5,215 nucleotides of DNA from an uncultured Spartobacteria bacterium (GTDB taxonomy: Bacteria; Verrucomicrobiota; Verrucomicrobiia; Chthoniobacterales; UBA6821), in the NCBI GenBank assembly GCA_903831635.1, contig CAIKYN010000365.1, positions 1 to 5,215 of the forward strand. The letters run 5' to 3'. Shown here piece after piece: positions 1 to 5,215 of the stretch (within the stretch, counting starts at the first letter, position 1; each line of letters starts with the position of its first letter). The notes beneath the pieces were generated by a model that made no database searches, was not told the DNA's origin, and worked only from the letters and a program-made list of their open reading frames with translations. A program made the translations under genes and the position numbers.

Positions 1-1
1 G

Positions 2-1588
2 CTCGAAGCCAATCGCGACCAGATCGCCAAGACATCGCTTAAAGAACTCTTCGCTGCAGATTCGACACGCGGTGAGAGTCTGACTGCCGAGGCCTGCGGA
101 CTCTACCTCGACTACTCGAAGAACCGCGTCAATGACGAGACGCTCAAGAACCTCGTTCAGCTTGCCAAGGAAGTCGGTCTCGAGGAGCACCGTGAGAAGA
201 TGTTCGCCGGAGAGAAGATCAATATCACCGAGGATCGTGCCGTCCTGCATGTTGCGCTCCGCGCCCCCAAGGGCGAGGTGATCAAGGTCGATGGTGTTGA
301 TGTTGTTCCCGAAGTTCATAAGGTTCTCGAGGCCATGGGTGCCTTCGCTGATCGCGTTCGCTCCGGGGATTGGAAGGGCCACACTGGCAAGCGGATCAAG
401 AATGTGATCAATATCGGTATCGGAGGATCGGATCTTGGTCCAGTGATGGCCTACGAGGCGCTCAAGGCCTACAGCGACCGCGACATGACCTTCCGTTTTG
501 TTTCTAACGTCGATGGCACTGATTTCGCCGAGGCGGTTCGCGATATCGATCCCGCAGAGACCCTTTTCATCGTTTCCTCAAAGACCTTCACCACGCTTGA
601 GACCATGACGAATGCCAACAGTGCCCGCGAGTGGTCGCTGAAGGGGTTCGGCGGAGATGTCTCGGCAGTTGCGAAGCACTTCGTCGCAGTCTCCACGAAT
701 GCCGCCAAGGTCTCGGAGTTCGGCATCGATACGGCGAATATGTTCGGTTTCTGGGATTGGGTGGGTGGCCGTTACTCGATGGATTCCGCGATCGGTCTCT
801 CGACTATGATCGCCATCGGGCCGAAGAACTTCTCCGACCTTCTTGCCGGCTTCCACGCGATGGACGAGCACTTCCGCACGGCCCCACTCGAGAAGAACCT
901 CCCTGTTCTCCTTGGCCTCCTCGCCGTCTGGTACAATGACTTCTTCGGAGCCCAGAGCATTGCGGTGCTCCCCTACGAGCAGTACCTCAAGCGCTTCCCT
1001 GCCTATCTCCAGCAGCTCACCATGGAGAGCAACGGCAAGTCGGTGCGCCTCGACGGCACCCATGTCACCTTTGATACGGGTCCGATCTACTGGGGCGAGC
1101 CAGGCACGAACGGCCAGCACTCCTTCTATCAGCTCATCCATCAGGGGACGCGCCTTATTCCTTGCGACTTCATCGGCTTCAACAAGGCGATCAACGAGCT
1201 GGGTCACCATCACAATTACCTCATATCCAATATCTTCGCGCAGGCAGAGGCGCTCGCTTTCGGCAAGACACTGGAGCAGGTGAAGGCCGAGGGGACTCCC
1301 GATTGGTTGAATCCTCATCGTGTCTTCGAGGGGAATCGCCCATCGAATGTCATTATGGCCGACAAGCTCGACCCGCACACCCTTGGTGTCTTGGTCGCTC
1401 TCTATGAGCACAGCGTCTTCACGCAGGGGGCTGTCTGGGGAATCAACTCCTTCGACCAGTGGGGTGTCGAGCTCGGTAAGCAACTTGCCCAGCACATCAT
1501 TCCTGAGCTTGAGTCACCTGCTGAGCCCGAGTTGAAACACGACAGCTCCACGAATGCACTTATTCGCCGCTACAGGGCGAAGAAGTAG
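2..1588 (+). CDS. pgi: Glucose-6-phosphate isomerase, 5'-truncated by window edge
   Basis: Cytoplasmic enzyme that interconverts glucose 6-phosphate and fructose 6-phosphate in glycolysis and gluconeogenesis. The frame is open from base 2 to the TAG at 1586-1588, giving 528 visible residues. The family is about 550 long in E. coli, so roughly 15-20 N-terminal residues lie outside. An ATG at 200 is internal: the 66 codons before it already read as PGI, including LYLDYSKNRV. Numbering from the first visible residue, the SIS sugar-phosphate folds show NIGIGGSDLGP at 137-147 and SSKTFTT at 192-198. The first PGI signature, DWVGGRYS, has Arg257. The catalytic Glu342 lies in MESNGK, His380 in LIHQGT and Lys493 in FDQWGVELGK, matching E. 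coli Glu355, His386 and Lys514. The C-terminus HDSSTNALIRRY is typical. All catalytic residues are present, so the enzyme should be active. It probably forms an operon with pgl, whose start lies 20 bases after the stop. Confidence 0.98.
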   Translation, partial: LEANRDQIAKTSLKELFAADSTRGESLTAEACGLYLDYSKNRVNDETLKNLVQLAKEVGLEEHREKMFAGEKINITEDRAVLHVALRAPKGEVIKVDGVDVVPEVHKVLEAMGAFADRVRSGDWKGHTGKRIKNVINIGIGGSDLGPVMAYEALKAYSDRDMTFRFVSNVDGTDFAEAVRDIDPAETLFIVSSKTFTTLETMTNANSAREWSLKGFGGDVSAVAKHFVAVSTNAAKVSEFGIDTANMFGFWDWVGGRYSMDSAIGLSTMIAIGPKNFSDLLAGFHAMDEHFRTAPLEKNLPVLLGLLAVWYNDFFGAQSIAVLPYEQYLKRFPAYLQQLTMESNGKSVRLDGTHVTFDTGPIYWGEPGTNGQHSFYQLIHQGTRLIPCDFIGFNKAINELGHHHNYLISNIFAQAEALAFGKTLEQVKAEGTPDWLNPHRVFEGNRPSNVIMADKLDPHTLGVLVALYEHSVFTQGAVWGINSFDQWGVELGKQLAQHIIPELESPAEPELKHDSSTNALIRRYRAKK

Positions 1589-1594
1589 TTTCCA

Positions 1595-1600
1595 AAAGGA
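1595..1600 (+). promoter_or_regulatory. Ribosome binding site of pgl
   Basis: AAAGGA ends 8 bases before the ATG at 1609, inside the 20-base gap after pgi. It is a reasonable Shine-Dalgarno match and supports the chosen pgl start. There is no room for a separate promoter in the gap, so pgl is probably co-transcribed with pgi. A promoter inside the pgi coding region cannot be excluded. Confidence 0.7.
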
Positions 1601-1608
1601 TCAAAGAC

Positions 1609-2313
1609 ATGGCTCTCAAGATCGAAGTCCTTGCTAATGATGATGCGGTTGCAAAGGCGGCCGCTGGGGTAATTGCCGCTGCGGCCCGTGAGGCCGTGGC
1701 AGCTCGTGGTGTCTTCACTCTTGCCGTTAGTGGAGGAAAGACCCCCTGGGCGATGCTCAAGGATCTCGCCTCCGAGGAGGTACCTTGGTCCCAAGTCCAT
1801 GTCTTCCAGATCGATGAGCGTATCGCTCCCGAGGGTGATCCCGACCGGAACCTGACCCATCTTCATGAGTCGCTCTTGGGTAATGCTCCGATCCCCAAGG
1901 AAAACATCCATGCCATGCCGGTGAATGCCACGGATCCAGTCGATGGAGCTGCTGAGTACGAGAAGACGCTGCAAGAGATCTGCGGGAATCCGCCGACACT
2001 GGACATGGCCCACCTTGGCCTTGGTCCAGATGGACACACCGCCTCATTGACTCCGAACGATCCTGTCCTGGAGGTTACTGACCGCGATGTGGCCTTGACC
2101 GATCCCGTGCATCTCTACCAGAACCGCCGTCGCATGACCCTGACCTATCCGATGATCAATCGCTCGCGCCATATTATGTGGCTCGCCACAGGTGCGGCGA
2201 AGATACCGATGATTGTGAAGCTAAAGGCTGCAGATCCCTCGATCCCCGGTGGAAGGATTAGTCAGGAGAATGCGTTGCTGCTGACGGACACCGCCGCCTC
2301 GGCGGGACTCTAA
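1609..2313 (+). CDS. pgl: 6-phosphogluconolactonase (DevB/Pgl type)
   Basis: Hydrolyses 6-phosphoglucono-1,5-lactone to 6-phosphogluconate, the second step of the oxidative pentose phosphate pathway, in the cytoplasm. The 234-residue length fits the SIS-like Pgl family. Visible motifs in order are the phosphate-binding loop SGGKTP at 41-46, VFQIDER at 65-71 followed by DPDRN, and LGLGPDGHTASL at 136-147. His143 in that last motif is the expected catalytic residue. After it come RMTLTYPMINRSR at 175-187 and the C-terminal LLTDTAASAGL, which matches the usual family ending. The related glucosamine-6-phosphate deaminases share the fold, but GPDGHTASL is the lactonase form. The ATG start is supported by AAAGGA 8 bases upstream and by a normal N-terminus; the stop is TAA. 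It lies just after pgi, an understandable pairing around glucose 6-phosphate, although pgl more often sits beside zwf. No missing key residue was seen. Confidence 0.95.
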   Translation: MALKIEVLANDDAVAKAAAGVIAAAAREAVAARGVFTLAVSGGKTPWAMLKDLASEEVPWSQVHVFQIDERIAPEGDPDRNLTHLHESLLGNAPIPKENIHAMPVNATDPVDGAAEYEKTLQEICGNPPTLDMAHLGLGPDGHTASLTPNDPVLEVTDRDVALTDPVHLYQNRRRMTLTYPMINRSRHIMWLATGAAKIPMIVKLKAADPSIPGGRISQENALLLTDTAASAGL

Positions 2314-2334
2314 TCCTCCTGCTTTGCTCTCCCG

Positions 2335-3369
2335 ATGTGCACCTCGATATTTCTGAAAGGATCTGAGGGAACAGAGGGGGGCGTCTATGGAAGGACCATG
2401 GAGTTCGGTGCTTGGACAGCATCGGCCTTGGTGCTCTATCCTCGGGAGTTTGCTTTTCAGGGAGTTGGCATCGATGGCCTTCCTGGAAGCGGGCTCAATT
2501 GGACTTCCAAGTATGCAGTGATCGGCACCAATGGTTTTGGCGAACCAATTCTCTACGATGGAATGAATGAAAAGGGCCTCGCTGGTGGATTGCTCAATGC
2601 CCCAAATACGGCGGAATACCAGCATCCTACCTCTGAACAATCGGAGCATAGCATTGCTCCCGAGCAGATGCTGATTTACTCCCTATGCAACTTTGCCACG
2701 GTGGAGGAGGCTAGGAAGGGATTGGCAACGATCTTGGTCAATGGCTCCCCGAACAAGAACTGGGGAGGAGTAGCTCGTTGCCACATGACCCTTCATGACG
2801 CGACAGGACGGAGTATTGTTGTGGAGTTTCTCAAAGGAGAGTTGGTGATCACGGATAATCCTCTCGGTGTCCTCACCAATGATCCTCCCTTTTCGTGGCA
2901 TTTAGCAAACCTTGGAAATTATGCCAATGCCGGAGGCCCTTCCAACAAGATGCTGGTCGTCAACGGAGAGAACTTTATTCCTGATAGCTCCGGTGTTGCG
3001 ACAATGGGTATTCCGGGGAGTTTCCTTAGCAGCGACCGCTTTGTCCGCGCTGCGCTCTATGTCGCTCATGCTCCTTCCAATCTCACGACGACTGAGCAGA
3101 TCAATGTCGCGTGGCATATCATGAACAACTTTGATATTCCGCCTGGGATCATCTCCATGTGGGCCGACAGCACCTATGGTGGAGGTGTCGGTGGTTACGA
3201 AACTACGGAATGGACCGTTGTCGCCGATCTCAAGGGCGGAACCTATTATCTGAAATCTTATCAGAGCCAGTCGATTCAATCGCTAAGCTTTGTGGATTTT
3301 GATCTGAACACCAAAGAGTTTAAGTTATTCCCTCTTCTTACTGTGCCGGTAGTGCAAGTCATGAAGTAG
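2335..3369 (+). CDS. Choloylglycine hydrolase / penicillin V acylase-family Ntn amidase
   Basis: A 344-residue member of the linear amide C-N hydrolase family (Pfam CBAH, MEROPS C59), which includes bile salt hydrolases, penicillin V acylases and some acyl-homoserine-lactone acylases. The ATG at 2335 is chosen because it gives Met-Cys-Thr: Cys2 becomes the N-terminal nucleophile once Met1 is removed. Other residues that line up with the bile salt hydrolase active site are Arg20 in YGRTMEFG, Asn88 in LLNAPNTAEY, Asn182 in VLTNDPPFSWH and Arg235 in LSSDRFVRAA. Glu23 stands where characterised enzymes have Asp21. No signal peptide precedes the Cys, so the protein is probably cytoplasmic, unlike many Gram-negative relatives that are exported. 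The substrate is unknown; an environmental role on N-acyl compounds is as plausible as bile salts. It starts 21 bases after pgl, in the same frame, with no Shine-Dalgarno visible, and its base composition is lower in G+C. The family call is firm; the exact activity is not. Confidence 0.9.
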   Translation: MCTSIFLKGSEGTEGGVYGRTMEFGAWTASALVLYPREFAFQGVGIDGLPGSGLNWTSKYAVIGTNGFGEPILYDGMNEKGLAGGLLNAPNTAEYQHPTSEQSEHSIAPEQMLIYSLCNFATVEEARKGLATILVNGSPNKNWGGVARCHMTLHDATGRSIVVEFLKGELVITDNPLGVLTNDPPFSWHLANLGNYANAGGPSNKMLVVNGENFIPDSSGVATMGIPGSFLSSDRFVRAALYVAHAPSNLTTTEQINVAWHIMNNFDIPPGIISMWADSTYGGGVGGYETTEWTVVADLKGGTYYLKSYQSQSIQSLSFVDFDLNTKEFKLFPLLTVPVVQVMK

Positions 3370-3508
3370 AGACTAGATTTTGTTTTTGAGGGGGGGGCTT
3401 TTCTTGACGGTACCTCGTATGCGTGTCGATTGAGTTCCTGATTAGAACCCTCTCCTATCTGTTGCCTAAAAGCCTACAGCCTAAACCGCTAACACTTTCG
3501 CGCTACAG
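3370..3508. other. Gap between convergent genes
   Basis: These 139 bases separate the amidase stop from the carB stop. I see no coding region: the ATG at 3417 reads only four codons before a TGA. No canonical U-tract terminator is visible on either strand. The stretch holds a run of eight G at 3390-3397, three GCCTAMA-like heptamers at 3464-3485 and the left arm of the inverted repeat that crosses into carB. Confidence 0.7.
3464..3485. repeat. Short GCCTAMA heptamer repeat
   Basis: Three near-identical heptamers follow one another: GCCTAAA at 3464-3470, GCCTACA at 3472-3478 after a one-base spacer, and GCCTAAA at 3479-3485. It is too short to be a gene or a CRISPR array. It may be a small tandem duplication or one copy of a dispersed intergenic repeat. 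Confidence 0.55.
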
Positions 3509-3524
3509 CTAAGCTGTAGCGTGA
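3498..3524. repeat. Inverted repeat across the carB stop; possible bidirectional terminator
   Basis: CGCTACAGC at 3501-3509 and GCTGTAGCG at 3513-3521 are perfect reverse complements with a 3-base TAA loop. Three more pairs, one of them G-T, extend the stem to 12 bp (3498-3500 with 3522-3524). It lies where the amidase and carB transcripts converge and spans the carB stop codon. Neither side has the run of T expected of an intrinsic terminator, so termination or 3'-end protection of the mRNA is an inference from position and shape only. Confidence 0.5.
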
Positions 3525-5215
3525 TGCTCTTGCAGAGATTTGACGGTCAGAGGCGCTTCTGCAATCGATTTGATCGCGGAAACACTTGCCGCCGCGGCAC
3601 GTAGGGTGGTCATGATCGGGATACGATTTGCGACAGCAGTGCTGCGGATCACCACCTCATCCTGACGGGGTTGTTTCCCGGCGGGTGTATTGATAATGAA
3701 CTGCATCTCGCCGTTCTTAATCATGTCGACGACGTTAGGGCGTCCCTGGGCGAGTTTGTTGAGGCGGGTGACAGGGATGCCTGCTTCCTTAAGAAGAGCG
3801 GCGGTGCCATCGGTCGCATGGATCTTAAAGCCGAGATCGGCGAAGTCCTTCACGATCGGAACGATCGCCTGCTTGTCGGAGTCCTTCACGCTGACGAAGA
3901 GATTCCCTCCCGTGGGAAGGGCTGGTGCCGCGGCCATCTGGGCCTTTGCGTAGGCGCGGGGGAAATCGGTATCGATCCCCATGACCTCACCAGTGGAGCG
4001 CATCTCAGGCCCGAGTGTGATGTCGATGCCGGGGAACTTGATGAATGGGAAGACGGCTTCCTTGACGGAGTAATGGGTCGGGATGATCTCCTTGGTGAAG
4101 CCGAGAACCTTAAGGGTCTTTCCGGCCATGATCTTGGCGGCCAGTTTGGCAAGGGGAACGCCGATCGCCTTGCTGACGAAGGGGGATGTACGGGAGGCAC
4201 GCGGATTCACCTCGAGCACGTAGACCTCCTCGTCCTTCACAGCGTACTGAACGTTCATGAGGCCTCGGACATCGAGTTCGAGGGCCATCGCCTTGGTGGC
4301 GGATCGGATGGTCTCAAGAACCTTTGGAGAGAGGGAAACCGATGGAAGAACGCAGGCGCTGTCACCGCTGTGGATGCCAGCTTCTTCGATATGCTCCATA
4401 ATGCCTCCGATGACACATTCGGTGCCGTCGGCGAGACAGTCGACATCGACCTCGGTGGCATCTTCAAGGAAGCGGTCGACTAGGATCGGGCGTTCGGGGC
4501 TGACCTCGACCGCCGTACGGATATAACGGCGGAGATCCTCTTCTGTGTAGACGATCTCCATGGCACGTCCTCCGAGGACAAAGGAGGGGCGTACGAGGAC
4601 AGGGTAGCCGACCTTGTTGGCGATGGCGACGGCCTCGCTCTCGTCAATAGCTGTGGCGCCGGTGGTTTGGCGGAGCTTCAGCTTGTCGATCATGGCCGAG
4701 AAGTGCTTGCGATCCTCCGCCATCTCGATGCTCTTGGGCTGGGTGCCTATGATGGTAACTCCGCGGGCCTGAAGCGGTGCGGCGAGGTTGAGCGGGGTCT
4801 GTCCTCCGAACTGGACGACAATGGCGTCGCACTTCTCGCGCTCGTAGATATTGAGCACATCTTCGAGGGTGAGGGGTTCAAAGAAGAGCTTGTCGCTGGT
4901 GTCGTAATCCGTGGAGACGGTCTCAGGATTCGAGTTCACCATGATGGTTTCGTATCCCTCCTCCTTCAGCGCAAAGGCGGCATGAACGCAGCAGTAGTCG
5001 AATTCGATGCCTTGGCCGATGCGGTTGGGACCACCGCCGAGGATCATCACTTTCTTTTTGTTTCCGCCACGGGTCTCATCCTCGTCGCCGTAGGTGGAGT
5101 AGAAATACGGGGTCGCTGCCTCGAACTCGGCGGCACAGGTGTCGACCAGACGATAGGTCGGCTCGACTCCCTCGGCTTTCCGTTTGGTGCGGATGGCATC
5201 CTCGGTGGTGTCGGA
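3509..5215 (-). CDS. carB: Carbamoyl-phosphate synthase large chain, C-terminal half (cut by window edge)
   Basis: Large subunit of the enzyme that makes carbamoyl phosphate from bicarbonate, ammonia delivered from glutamine by CarA, and two ATP, for pyrimidine and arginine synthesis. The frame is open from the right edge to the TAG at 3509-3511, giving 568 visible residues of about 1,070. The missing part is the first ATP-grasp half and the start of the linker. A GTG at 5048-5050 is not the start: the 55 codons before it still read as CarB (YRLVDTCAAEFEA, TPYFYSTYGDEDE). Numbering from the edge, MILGGGPNRIGQG at 57-69 opens the second synthetase half. RPSFVLGGRAMEIVY at 209-223 and LEVNPRASRT at 334-343 belong to the second ATP-grasp domain, which phosphorylates carbamate; Glu335 and Asn337 should bind metal. 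An MGS-like allosteric domain follows at about 436-560, with HATDGTA, NKLAQGRPN and INTPAG. No CarA gene is in the window. A second in-frame TAG follows the stop two codons later. Confidence 0.98.
   Translation of the reverse strand, partial: SDTTEDAIRTKRKAEGVEPTYRLVDTCAAEFEAATPYFYSTYGDEDETRGGNKKKVMILGGGPNRIGQGIEFDYCCVHAAFALKEEGYETIMVNSNPETVSTDYDTSDKLFFEPLTLEDVLNIYEREKCDAIVVQFGGQTPLNLAAPLQARGVTIIGTQPKSIEMAEDRKHFSAMIDKLKLRQTTGATAIDESEAVAIANKVGYPVLVRPSFVLGGRAMEIVYTEEDLRRYIRTAVEVSPERPILVDRFLEDATEVDVDCLADGTECVIGGIMEHIEEAGIHSGDSACVLPSVSLSPKVLETIRSATKAMALELDVRGLMNVQYAVKDEEVYVLEVNPRASRTSPFVSKAIGVPLAKLAAKIMAGKTLKVLGFTKEIIPTHYSVKEAVFPFIKFPGIDITLGPEMRSTGEVMGIDTDFPRAYAKAQMAAAPALPTGGNLFVSVKDSDKQAIVPIVKDFADLGFKIHATDGTAALLKEAGIPVTRLNKLAQGRPNVVDMIKNGEMQFIINTPAGKQPRQDEVVIRSTAVANRIPIMTTLRAAAASVSAIKSIAEAPLTVKSLQEHHATA

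Noticed and set aside
200..202. ATG as the start of pgi
   Set aside because: The 66 preceding in-frame codons match the PGI N-terminal region, so this Met is internal.
578..1495. Long open frame (305 codons) on the - strand inside pgi
   Set aside because: It is antisense to a fully conserved enzyme, its translation resembles no family I know, and such frames are common opposite genes with G/C-ending codons.
2264..2272. AGGAGA followed by an ATG near the end of pgl
   Set aside because: The spacing is too short and the frame ends after four codons.
2389..2400. GGAAGG followed by ATG at 2398 as an alternative amidase start
   Set aside because: The spacing is only 3 bases, and this start would remove the essential Cys2 and Arg20.
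3404..3409. TTGACG as a -35 promoter element in the convergent gap
   Set aside because: No TATAAT-like -10 lies at 16-18 bases, and no gene follows on that strand.
3671..4483. Long open frame (270 codons) on the + strand inside carB
   Set aside because: It lies entirely opposite conserved CarB sequence, and its translation shows no recognisable domain; it is a shadow frame.
5048..5050. GTG as the start of the - strand gene
   Set aside because: The frame stays open to the window edge, and the 55 upstream codons encode the conserved CarB linker, so this Val is internal.

Overview
The window holds four protein-coding genes in ordinary bacterial layout. Two are cut by the window edges. No RNA gene, insertion sequence, CRISPR array or phage gene was seen. 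By eye the G+C is near 60% in the pgi and carB samples I counted and nearer 50% in the third gene. The PGI and CarB sequences look like those of a Gram-negative bacterium. My impression from family resemblance is the Planctomycetes-Verrucomicrobia-Chlamydiae group, perhaps Verrucomicrobiota, but no marker in the window proves it.

Positions 2-3369 (+ strand) carry three genes in tight head-to-tail order. First comes glucose-6-phosphate isomerase (pgi, lacking only its extreme N-terminus). After 20 bases comes 6-phosphogluconolactonase (pgl), and after 21 bases an N-terminal-nucleophile amidase of the choloylglycine hydrolase / penicillin V acylase family. Pgi and Pgl both act around glucose 6-phosphate, one at the entry to glycolysis and one in the oxidative pentose phosphate pathway. 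The glucose-6-phosphate dehydrogenase (zwf) that would link them is not in the window. The amidase has no evident link to sugar metabolism. It has no visible Shine-Dalgarno site, lies in the same reading frame as pgl behind a single TAA, and is less G+C-rich than its neighbours.

Positions 3370-3508 are a short gap between converging genes. They hold a G8 tract, three GCCTAMA-like heptamers and a perfect 9-bp inverted repeat that runs into the end of carB.

Positions 3509-5215 (- strand) carry the C-terminal half of the carbamoyl-phosphate synthase large chain (carB), which continues past the right edge. It belongs to pyrimidine and arginine synthesis and is transcribed toward the pgi-pgl-amidase cluster.

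I found no convincing undescribed system. The most interesting points are the amidase's position and active-site residues, and the hairpin that overlaps the carB stop codon.
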